This document shows, one piece after another, positions 26,901 through 41,100 of a stretch of 64,000 nucleotides of DNA. Position 1 is the stretch's first letter; the number at the start of each line of letters is the position of its first letter. Below the pieces are notes generated by a model, which worked only from the letters and a program-made list of their open reading frames with translations, was not told the DNA's origin and searched no databases. A program made the translations under genes and the position numbers. The stretch is taken from assembly GCF_000003815.2 (NCBI RefSeq), contig NC_049980.1:20007743-20071742 (forward strand). The letters run 5' to 3'. The DNA is from Branchiostoma floridae (lineage: Eukaryota; Chordata; Leptocardii; Amphioxiformes; Branchiostomatidae).

Positions 26901-28827
26901 ATGGTAACATTTATGCAGGCTACTTAAATGTCAAAAGTAAGTAGATTAGCCCTATCAATACTGTGCTTTACTCTGCTTTCAATATTTACCTTTGCCAGAA
27001 TGGCTAAGGTTATGTTTTAGGCTTGTGAGTCTGTGTGTCTGTGTGTGTGTTAACAGCATAACTCGAGAAGCCTTTGATGTATCCCGATTATATTTGATAG
27101 GTGGGTAGGGGTCGGGAAAACGAAGGTCAAGTTCGATAATGGGCCCCCTAGCGGCTTGCTAAGGTACTGCAGCAGAACCTCAATTTTTGATATCTCCTGT
27201 TCTGGACATGCTGTGATCATGATTTTCAAGTGGTAGATAGCCCTCGAGGCAGAGAGTAAGTGCTGGGAGTTTGGGCCCTAGCGGCTTTTTTGGAACTGCA
27301 GGCGCCGGTTTCCTTTCAAACTTTGGACGAGAATAACTCTACAACGTGTTGACGAATCGTCATGATTTTTGGTATGTAAATAGAATGAGTGATGACTTAC
27401 ATAATGGTATACTAATTATGCAAATCAACAGCTAATTTGCATAATTAATGAGGAAAATTTATAAAACCACTGCATTCCATGATAGGACTTTCAAACTTGT
27501 CACATATGTAGCTGGGAAGGAGAGAAATGTCGATAGATATCAATTATGCAAATGATGACCTCATTTGCATAATTAATGAGAAAATATGAACATGTTGGCG
27601 GATCATCATGCTTTTTGGTATGTAGGTAGCGTAAGTGAAGACCTACATAATGAGATACCAATTATGCTAATCAACAGCTAATTTACATAATTAATGAGGA
27701 TATTTATAAATTCACTACATTCCATGATAGGACTTGTCACATATGTAGCTGAGAAAGAGAGAAATGTCAATACATATTTACCATGCAAATGATGATCTCA
27801 TTTGCATAATTAATGAGAAAATGTGAACGTGTTGACGGATCGTCATGATTTTTGGCATGTAATATAATGTGATACTTATTATGCAAATTAACAGCTAATT
27901 TGCATAATTGATTAGGAAATGTTCATGAATCCACTGTATTCCATTATAGTACTTTCATCAAAGTTGTCACATATGTAACTGAGAAAGAGGGAAGAGAGTA
28001 AGAGGTGTATTTAAAGACTTTGAAAAAGAATAAGTCAAGAATGGATCAAAGGATCATCATGATTTTTGGTATGCTAATAGCTTAAGTAATGCTTGCTACA
28101 ATTTGATATCAATTAATTGCAACTTGGGATCTAATTTGCATAATCAATGCCGAAATTTTATAAACCAACTCCAAGCATATAATTATAAAGAAAATGAAAT
28201 GAGTAACGCATTTGTCTACAGACATCATTCTGCATAACAAACCTGGTTTATTTGGCAAAGGTATGTGTTCGTGGAACTCTAGTTACAAATGTTTCACAAT
28301 ATTCTTGCACATGGAGGATTGGTCAGAATTCGTAAGAATAGTCAACATTATCAGATAAAAATAGATGGGTTAATGACCTGGACTTGCACTTGTTAATGGG
28401 TTGATGGGGCCCAGGGGACAAAGACCCAGGGTAGAACAGGGTCAAGGGTCAGGACATTGGGGGATCAAAAACCATCAACTGATGATCTCTGACACAAATA
28501 AAGCATACCTTTCTACCCCTTGTTGATGGAGAGAGATTTCTTCCAGAGAATATATCTCACATTCATTGTGTTCTGCCCTTTTCCGAATCAGATCTTCTGT
28601 AACTGAGAAGACATAGTTAGATTAATTGATAACCAAAAACCTTTTATACATTAAAAATGCTTTTAATTTTTAAAAAAATCGATATTCATTACACCCATTT
28701 ATATGTTACAAGTGATAAAAGTTATATTCAACTCGACTGACTTTGAAGATCGTGATAGAAGTCTACTCTACACTACTCTAAAGACCCACAAAATAATATA
28801 CTAACGTTAGCACTTACTTCTGACCAT
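11999..28827 (-). CDS. DNAAF11: dynein axonemal assembly factor 11 (LRRC6)
   Basis: Sixteen coding exons, high to low: 28827-28818, 28602-28509, 26765-26692, 25539-25462, 20421-20325, 19958-19883, 19439-19389, 18533-18492, 18220-18161, 17836-17673, 17510-17415, 16754-16686, 15275-15210, 14353-14284, 13740-13645, 12268-11999. They give 470 codons in one frame (human about 466). The first coding exon is only ATGGTCAGAA; the start is chosen because MVRITEDLIRK matches the family N-terminus (TEDLI). Residues ~22-140 are leucine-rich repeats ([55 protein letters not shown]). Residues ~160-250 are charged coiled coil with the family block [11 protein letters not shown]. Residues ~305-381 are a CS-like domain ([32 protein letters not shown]), and the tail is VPPL-rich. 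The family acts in the cytoplasm in preassembly of ciliary dynein arms. The ~5-kb intron 20422-25461 is stuffed with repeats. The gene shares its upstream region with POLR3K. Confidence 0.96.
12862..13525 (-). repeat. ~52-bp minisatellite in DNAAF11 intron
   Basis: About 13 units. Plus-strand core positions: 12866, 12912, 12963, 13016, 13068, 13120, 13172, 13224, 13276, 13323, 13375, 13421 and 13473, so the period is 46-53 bp. The plus-strand core is TTCAGCACCAAGGACAGTAC; read in gene sense it is GTACTGTCCTTGGTGCTGAA. It matches the cores of the GCKR and GALK2 arrays. The array begins roughly 110 bases inside the intron from the 5' splice site of exon 13740-13645. Confidence 0.9.
15671..16662. 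mobile_element. 992-bp non-autonomous DNA transposon with palindromic ends
   Basis: The direct repeat TTGAACTAT lies at 15662-15670 and 16663-16671, a likely 9-bp target duplication. Just inside, both ends carry GGCTATTGACACAC in inverted orientation. The left end has three 31-bp palindromes (15677, 15713 and 15750) of the form GGCTATTGACACAC / GTGTGTCAATAGCC plus a half copy near 15786. The right end has one and a half. The middle holds a tRNA-like unit and no credible transposase. It sits in a DNAAF11 intron and ends 24 bases from exon 16754-16686. A 9-bp duplication fits Mutator-like elements among others; the superfamily is not certain. Confidence 0.8.
16341..16420 (-). pseudogene. tRNA-like Pol III unit inside the transposon
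   Basis: On the minus strand the stretch has an A-box-like TAGCGTAGTGGATAGAGC and a B-box GGTTCGAGTCC at tRNA spacing, followed by a 3' arm ending CCGGAGT and then a long T run (plus-strand A-rich 16311-16340) that could terminate Pol III. The 5' acceptor strand does not pair with the 3' arm and the D and T stems have mismatches, so it is not a working tRNA. It is a tRNA pseudogene or tRNA-derived SINE head. Confidence 0.55.
16828..17216. mobile_element. 389-bp MITE with CAGGGTTCTC ends
   Basis: The left end CAGGGTTCTCTCCAGA and the right end TCTGGGGAGAACCCTG are inverted copies. ATGCC directly flanks both sides (16823-16827 and 17217-17221), a possible 5-bp target duplication. Internal CTCCACTATACT motifs recur near both ends. 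The ends look hAT-like, but hAT usually gives 8 bp. Located in a DNAAF11 intron. Confidence 0.7.
21310..22275. repeat. ~140-bp tandem array in the large DNAAF11 intron
   Basis: About six to seven units. The marker AGCTTAAA recurs near 21451, 21592, 21732, 21874, 22014 and 22154 (period 140-142). Each unit carries CTCATATACGTGTGCATTAA, then ATTATAACGTGTGTTT, then AAACGCCCTTAAGACATG. The outer units are more diverged. Confidence 0.9.
22276..23469. other. spacer between the two arrays
   Basis: Unique-looking intron sequence with slightly higher GC than the arrays. It has overlapping minus-strand open frames up to 143 codons (22758-23189), but no motif, no family match and no splice context that I can support. 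Possibly the body of an element carrying both arrays. Confidence 0.4.
23470..24800. repeat. ~115-bp tandem array in the large DNAAF11 intron
   Basis: GATTCAAAGATT markers occur near 23571, 23685, 23800, 23915, 24030, 24150, 24265, 24349, 24464 and 24579. The period is 114-115, with one longer unit and one 84-bp deleted unit, and the edges are degenerate. Each unit has ACAGAAATACGCAACATTTC, CATATACGT and a GGGGGAGGTCTCCCC stem-like block. The short ORFs across it are only a product of the repeat. Confidence 0.92.
26999..28261. mobile_element. TA-flanked element with internal ~210-245-bp repeats
   Basis: The ends CCTTTGCCA (left) and TGGCAAAGG (right) are inverted, and TA flanks both (26997-26998 and 28262-28263), as for Tc1/mariner-type insertions. 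Inside, ATCGTCATGATTTTTGGTATG-like blocks recur near 27350, 27600, 27838 and 28048, each followed by paired ATGCAAAT/ATTTGCAT octamer-like motifs. No transposase frame is visible. It lies in the DNAAF11 intron between exons 28602-28509 and 26765-26692. Confidence 0.75.
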
Positions 28828-29305
28828 CGTTCACCTACAAATTCAAGACACCCCGGGCCAAGCGGTAGCAGCTGGAAAGACCACAAGACACAAGCCAAGC
28901 TGAGATACTGAGAGTTCTTGTCTCTGTTCTGTAATATTTGTAAACAACCTTCCCTTTTCCTCCAAAATCATCAAGCTCAGGCTGTAGTAAATTCTGGCGC
29001 CTTCGGTTGCTGTGGCAATGGACGTAAAACTAGCGCTACGTTTGGCTTCGTACATTCGCTGTACATTGCTTGTCATTATTCCCTCAAAAATATCCATCAC
29101 GAATTTTGACAGAAACGTTCAATGTGGCAAAAAAGAGATTTGAACGGAATGAATTATCTTTGATAATTTGAGCTACTTTTTAGGTACATTTATGCGAATT
29201 GGCGGTGTTGAACAAGGGGGTATTTGTAACTTCTGCGACCTATGACCCGACCCTTGCCGCGCGCAACTGGCTCTCGCAACCCATCTCTAGTTCTCTCATG
29301 TGAAG
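28828..29305. promoter_or_regulatory. divergent upstream region DNAAF11 / POLR3K
   Basis: Only 478 bases separate the two start codons, so the two genes must share promoter sequence and 5' UTRs. AACGTT occurs within or near it (28803, 29115). No TATA box is obvious at a convincing distance. Confidence 0.6.
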
Positions 29306-30124
29306 ATGCTTCTGTTTTGTCCCACTTGTGCAAACTTGCTGGTCGCAGAGGAGGGTGAAAAATGTTACAGATTCGGCTGTCAAACCTGTCCATACATATA
29401 CAACATCACACATAAGGTATGGTGGATTTTGTTTCGGGTTTCCTAAGGCCTTAACGTTACCCCCCTCCCTCTTCTGTTGGTAGTGTACATGCAAGGAGGT
29501 GATTTTTAACCTCCTTGGTACATGTAACGTTACGTCGTACGAATCTTGTAGCGCTATTAAATAAACTGACTTCTAAGCTGAGCTCTTTATCATTTAGATT
29601 TCCTTTAAGAAGTACCCAAAGCTGAAGGAGGTGGACGATGTACTTGGAGGACCTGAGGCCTGGGCAAACGTAGACTCCACAGAAGGTCAGTAATTTTAAC
29701 CCGCCCACACAATAATCCTTTGGTGCTAACGTTTTGTTATCATAAAAGGCTGTAGCTCATGATTTGAATTGGCAAATAGCACAAGCCTCGAAGGGTGGTT
29801 ATTCCGGCTGCACTGTAGGGAATGTAGTTGTCAATAAGAGTAGGGGTCTGCTAGGCTGAAAAAAAGTGATATCACTGTCTTGCATCATTTTCACCGTAAT
29901 AGAGAATGGCTGCTTTACCTTACCTCTCTGAAAACTGGGAACATGTACATGCATACTGACATGATATATCCCTTCCCTGAATACCTTCCTCTGCAGAAAA
30001 GTGTCCAAAGTGCGAACATCCCAGAGCCTACTTCATGCAGATTCAGACCAGATCAGCAGACGAGCCAATGACCACGTTTTACAAGTGCTGTAGCGCGGAA
30101 TGTGGCCATAGATGGAAAGACTAA
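29306..30124 (+). CDS. POLR3K: RNA polymerase III subunit RPC10 (C11 type)
   Basis: Exons 29306-29416, 29598-29685 and 29997-30124 give 108 aa, the usual length of the family. The N-terminal zinc ribbon is [12 protein letters not shown] ... [12 protein letters not shown]. The linker has [14 protein letters not shown]. The C-terminal TFIIS-like ribbon has [13 protein letters not shown], the acidic-hairpin block [10 protein letters not shown] and [12 protein letters not shown]. In the nucleus this small subunit supports RNA cleavage, termination and reinitiation by Pol III. The start is fixed by MLLFCP, the conserved N-terminus. Nothing is missing. Confidence 0.98.
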
Positions 30125-30142
30125 TTTCTCACTGAAACTATG

Positions 30143-30555
30143 TGTATTCTTTGTTGCTGTTTGGGAGCCTGAATAAGAATGAGGTTGATGAGCATTTTGT
30201 CCAATCAAAGTAATACAGTTCTTTATGTAATCTTACATGCATTATTATCTTATAAGGACTGAAATGGTCATTTTAGTTGTAAGGCTATCCCATCCCTTAT
30301 CCACTAGAGAGCTATCTGTATGGCAAAGCTGTTCAACATATTCTGTATTCTTTGTTGCTGTTTGGAACCTGATTAAGAATGAGGCTGATGAGTATTTTGT
30401 CCAATCGAAGTAATACAGTTCTTTAAGTAATGTTACATGTATTAATATATATCTTATAAGGACTGAAATAGAGTTAGGAAGTCATTTTAGTTGTTAAGGC
30501 TATCCCATCCCTTATCCACTAGAAAACTGCCTGTATGACAAAGCTGTTGCATGTA
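30143..30555 (+). repeat. 202-bp tandem duplication in POLR3K 3' UTR
   Basis: Copy 1 starts at 30143 and copy 2 at 30345, both with GTATTCTTTGTTGCTGTTTG. They share AAGTAATACAGTTCTTTA and GGCTATCCCATCCCTTATCC. Copy 2 has small insertions. AATAAA at 30566-30571 follows and is the likely poly(A) signal, so both copies would be in the mature 3' UTR. Confidence 0.85.
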
Positions 30556-30565
30556 GCATTTACAT

Positions 30566-30571
30566 AATAAA
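30566..30571 (+). terminator. poly(A) signal AATAAA, POLR3K
   Basis: First canonical hexamer after the POLR3K stop, about 440 bases downstream, just past the tandem duplication. Confidence 0.55.
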
Positions 30572-30589
30572 GTACATACCAGTAGTGTC

Positions 30590-31745
30590 TAACATTGTAT
30601 TGTTTCATCTGTGTTCTTTTCCATGCTCAGCAAGTTTGACAATCTAAGCAAATTTTGTCAAATCTCTTATTTCTAGTCATCACCATCAGTCCCATAGAAT
30701 TTCCAGTAAACATCTAATAATCTAACAAAGTCAGAGAATTGAAGTTTATGAACCACTTTGTGAATTTTCATGAGTTTGCTTTTTTACTGACTATCCCAAA
30801 CTCCCAATGTTTCCATTTAATTGACATCACACAAGGAAACGGGCATTTTCTTGAAGAATGGTTTAATATGACACAAAACATGGCTTTGATAAATGTTGGG
30901 GGTGAACACTATATGTAACTGACTGGATAGTGCCTAAAAAGAACAATCTCATTATAAACATGCTGATAAAAGAAATAGCAAATTCTAAAACTAAGAAGAC
31001 AGACTTACATGTATGGTCACTGTTTCGATATTCTACCACCATTTACATCCAATTTTTAAAAATTGCCAAGAAATGATCAAGATTTGCATAACAGGATAAC
31101 ATTTAGTTCCACAAATGGCAGTGAATTAGATTCTTGGTGCCATTTACAATATCACATTTAATACTAGATAACAACTACACAATGGTCTTTTAATCTACAT
31201 CTAACTGTTAAAATAACATCTCTACATCGGAATTCATTCTTTATCATTCTGTTACAACCTTATCTTTGCATGGAGCGTCCTATTTAGTGCTATACAATGC
31301 ACCAAGACCATTATTGCATTTTTTCACTGTCAACTGAAACAGGCATTAGTCTCTAAGAAGTAAGAACCAAGATATTGATTGCAACTGTCTTGATCTATAG
31401 TGGTCTATAGCTTTTGCATATTTGAGGGACTTACGCCTGACATACGGTAGGTATCTGCACTTTGTTTTCATAGATAAGAACCCCTTAATCAGGAACAGAA
31501 CATGTGCATCAGAAGGGATTATATCTTAACCCTCTATCTACTGTAACAAAATAAATTTGGTTCCCAATGGCAACCTTACTTAATAATATAGCTGTGAGTT
31601 AGAGTTGATTAATGAGCAGCAACTACTTCAAGTTGTACTAAGGTTATTCTGGTGCACTAGATGGCTCTGGGTGAAGATGATCACACAGAATGGCACAGAG
31701 ACATCAACATCCACTGGTTGTCCACTTTGGGTGAAGTGCTGCACA
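30590..31745. other. convergent spacer POLR3K / PWWP-CDCA7
   Basis: AT-rich and without a recognisable exon or strong repeat. No canonical minus-strand AATAAA is seen close to the downstream gene's stop; minus-strand ATTAAA occurs at 31162-31157. Confidence 0.45.
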
Positions 31746-36725
<4,980 letters not shown>

Positions 36726-38160
36726 CCTCAGTAATATCTCCCACTAAGGCGGTTTTTGCGGTTAAATCGGGGAATTTCGGTACAAGCGATTCGATTCCCG
36801 CAGCTTTAAATCTGCCACTTACGCTGCTGTTTACGCACAACTTTCTCCTTTGTACATCCACGTAAAATATAGTTCTACATTTTTTAGCAGGATATAGCGC
36901 ATATATCTGTAAATTTCTTCTAAGTTAAGCAATTCGATTCATATCATAGCTTTATTATTTGAATCAATGTTGTAGATAACACACAAATGCTGTTATTTTT
37001 TGAGGTCACGTAAAGGTCAGAGAAGCCTCCGCCATTGGCGCGAGCACTGCGGCTCCATGTGTTGTTGTGTACTTGCTGCAGCGTCACCTTGCGAAGTTAG
37101 TAGAAAAGACAAGCATCCGTAGTCAGACTTCCGGGATTATTTGCCAACCAGTCCCTCATGATTTATGAAGAAAAGTCTAGCCCGTAATCAAAATGCACTA
37201 ATGTACCAGTGTCATCAGGGAAAATGTAGCTGGCTGTCCTCAGCTGGATGATATTTCAAAAGATTTTGAACAGTGCAAGCTGAAGTTAATTCCGATTAGT
37301 ATTATGATGATCTCACCATCATGATTATGTGGGTAAGTTCTATTTCCGTGTATCTGAATATGGATTATCATTTTACAGATGATACACCATATAATGATGT
37401 GTGATGCTCGAATTTTCTTTAAATTTGTAACACTTCAATGTAATTCCAGAAGACCTGAGACTTGCTTGAGTCTTGCTTGGAAGCAAGAAGGAAGAGGGGA
37501 GGGAATTTCATCAGACATTCATTTTTTTAATCAAGCAATCTCCTTGGATTGAGCTTGATAGATACCATGGCCTGGATAATGGTAGTGCCCAACCACATGT
37601 AAAGAAGCATGTGAAACTCAATATGTAGCATGCTTAAACCATGACCTCAGCTGCCTCACTGTTGGACTTTGGACTGTGTAAACTTCTCACCCTCTCAATG
37701 AATTACCTATGAAAGGGTTAAAGGTCGTTTTTGCCAGTTACGGAGAATTCATTGTTTTGACCAACTGCCAACCTCAGTATCAAAAGGTAGACTGCATCTT
37801 TCTTCCTGATAACATTTACTCTATATCAGATTTGCTTTTTTTAAACAACATTATCCTTATTTACTGTTCAAGCAAATATATTTCCAAACAATACCAGCCA
37901 ATTGTAAAATTCCTGGGATATGATCGCCATGGTTATTTTTAGTCAGAACAGGGATCAGTAACCTGTTCCCCTATGAGGATCAGAAATATAGTCATCAATA
38001 ATCCCTCAGCTCAGAGATGGTTACAAGGCTACTTTTGTTATATATCTTTTGTAAACCTTGAAACACGTCGTTTCTTCCCTTTATCGTAAGCCCTTGGCAA
38101 CGTTGGAATCCCAGTTTGTGACGACTCTCACGGTGCTGGACTCAGGCTGTCGGGTCCACC
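36726..38160. promoter_or_regulatory. divergent upstream region PWWP-CDCA7 / GCKR
   Basis: 1435 bases between the start codons. GC rises around 37020-37140, with an ETS-like ACTTCCGG at 37127-37134. No exon is supported here apart from 5' UTRs. Confidence 0.5.
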
Positions 38161-41100
38161 ATGATGACGGCAACCGCTTCGACTTTGCCCTTCACTGAAA
38201 GGTCCAATCCACTCACACAGAACATTGATGTGGCTGACTGCAAAGGTCAGTTATTAAACTCAGACCAAGGAGGTTGATAAACCTCCATCCTCAGACAATT
38301 TATTACCAGAATATTTATGTCCACTAGAGGCTGCAACCGTGACTGTCAAGATAAAACATTTGACAAGCTTCTCAACAAATTTTGTAAAAAAGTTTCCTAT
38401 GTTTTGTGTGTTTTAAATTTTAAAGTCTTAAAATTTTTTCCAGGGCTCCACTGTAAAGCAGTGTGGTTATACTGAGTTGGGCTACCCAGGTTAAAGAAAA
38501 CAGAATTTAAAAAAAAATTTTTAATGTCAAGGGTCTCACATCCAATTTTGATTGCTCAATGGTAAGCTCAGTGATCTCCATCGAAAGGAGTTATTGATGT
38601 TGTTTTAGTAGAATATAACCATGATGATTAATGTGTATTAATCAACAGTTAACACATGGATTAATTTTGCAGGTATTGTGGACATGCTCCACAGCTGTGA
38701 TGAAGAGATGTTGGCAGGATCATTTCAGTTCCCGGTAAGATTGATAATGAACTGTTGATGTTCTATCCAACCTTATTAGAATTTTTGGATTAGATCACCA
38801 TCCAATGTAATACAGCAAAATGCATTATGGTTAATATGTCAAAGTTGAAGACTACTGAGACATTGATAAAACTTGCTTGGACAAGAAAAGCATATAGTGG
38901 TCATAAGACACGAACTGAGGGGCCCTCACCTTTGACATATTACCTACAGTGTATCTCTATGTACATGTGCAATTTGAATCATGAACTTGCTTATAGCTAG
39001 CCTGGTATCCAGCCGCAATTGCGAAGAGGAGAGAAGAGACTTGGGAGCAATATTACAGTTGGATGCCAGGCTAGCTTATTGCACTGTCCTGTTGGCTTAT
39101 CTGGTTTTATCAATATGCCCCACAGGGTCTGCAGGATGAGTCAACAGTGAGAACTATCTTGGGTGCTGTAGATCACATTGCTGACATCATGCAGGTAATG
39201 CACACATTTGTTTTTGTACTTTCAAAATTTCAATTCAAGAGTTGTGGACCCTGGCATGGGCATGTAGATGAATATACATTGTACCAGAAACTCTGGATTG
39301 GAAAACTTAAGACATTATGGATGGATTGTCATAACATTTGGTATGTGATTTATCAAAAGAACCTTTTTAGCTTTTCGACTTCCTAATGGTCGCTGGTACT
39401 TCAACAGAATATTATTATCCAATCTTTACCTTTATACATCAGTCTTTACTCTGTTCCTTCCTCTTCTCACTTCCAGACAAATACTGGCAAGGTTTATGAC
39501 CTCACCCAGTAGTCACTATGGTTACTGGTGAAGTAACAGGCACATTGTAGTAGCATTATGTAGCGAGTGGCAGGAGAGAGTAGGAAGGGCTTAAATTGTC
39601 ATCATGTATATGAATCTGTTTTTGGTAAGAATTAATAAAATTATAATCAATTAGGCTAGACCATGTGACGGTAAACATTATGTATTTGCTTTCTGTACCT
39701 ACAGGAGCCAGAGGACCATTTGGTTGTGATGTCAGGATGTGGGACGTCAGGACGGATGGCATTCCTTGCTGCTGTGTGTCAAACTTTTTGTATTCATATA
39801 GAATATTTCATGTGTCTAGAAATCTTTTTTTTCCATTTGTAAGAACAATGCCCATCGCTTGTGTCATAACCATGGACCATAATGGCATGAGTTACTGGCC
39901 CCAGAACAAGTATCCTACTGCTAGGTACCATGGTAATCACTTGTGATTACTGTACTCATATTGTACTGATCATTTCTATTGTCATGTATACAGACAACAT
40001 GCAACAGGTTGCTGGTAGAGAATGGGAAACAAGCTTGCTGTGCATACCTCATAGCTGGTGGGGACAGGTGCGTACGAATTTTTGCGCAGAAACTAGAATT
40101 TTGTAGAGACTTTGCATCAAGAATCTAAAGATAGCTGTTTGTATTGTTTGTGGATAGTTTGCTGTACACTTAATTCTTTTCAGAGCTCTGTTGACATCTC
40201 AGGAGGCACCGGAAGATGACCCCTTGCTGGGAGCTAGTGAACTGCAGCAGGTAATGCATGATAGGTGTCACTTCTACTTGAAGTCACCTACAGCAGTTGT
40301 CATACTTGTTGAACATTTTTTTTACTGTTTTTTGTAATTATGCTGGAAGATCATGATTGTAAAACATAAGCCTTTATTGAACCTTGATATCTGGAAAGAA
40401 GCAGTAGCAAGTTCTTAGAATCTTGTATAAATATGTTGTATAGATATATCATGTGAATTGCCTCTGTTTTAAAGAGTACAAAAAGCATGTATTGTAAGGT
40501 TTTGCATAATTTGTCTTTGTTATTGCATGATGTATAAAATGAGATTGTGCCATATGATGTCATATCTATTTCTCAGGCTGCTGCTGGAAAGAAGAAAGTG
40601 ATTTATATTGGGATTACCTGTGGACTTTCGGTAAGGGCCTAATCTTCAGAACACTGTAAATATCGGTCCTCTCCTTGGTGCTTACTTACGTGTAGGCTGT
40701 ATAACACTATAAGGAATGGTTCTCTCCTCGGTACTGAATGTTTAGTCTGTAGAACAATATAAAGAATGGTTCTCCCCTTGGTACTGAATGTGTAGTCTGC
40801 AGAACAATATAAAGAATGGTTCTCCCCTTGGTGCTGAATGTGTAGTCTGTAGAACAATATAAAGAATGGTCCTCTCCTTGGTTCTGAATGTGTAGTCTGT
40901 AGAACAATATAAAGAATGGTTCTCTCCTTGGTGCTGAATGTGCAGTCTGTAGAACAATATAAAGAATGGTTCTCTTCTTGGGTCTGAATGTGTAGTCTGT
41001 AGAGCACTTAAGACTTATTCTCTCCTTGGTACTGGATGAGAGTCTTTAGATCTCTAAGGAGAAATGTACAAACCTGTTGATGTTGTTGTATGTTTCTTTT

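Noticed and set aside
40639-41007. 122-codon open frame on the minus strand with repeated YRLHIQ-like motifs
   Set aside because: It is the 50-bp minisatellite in the GCKR intron read in frame, antisense to the gene.
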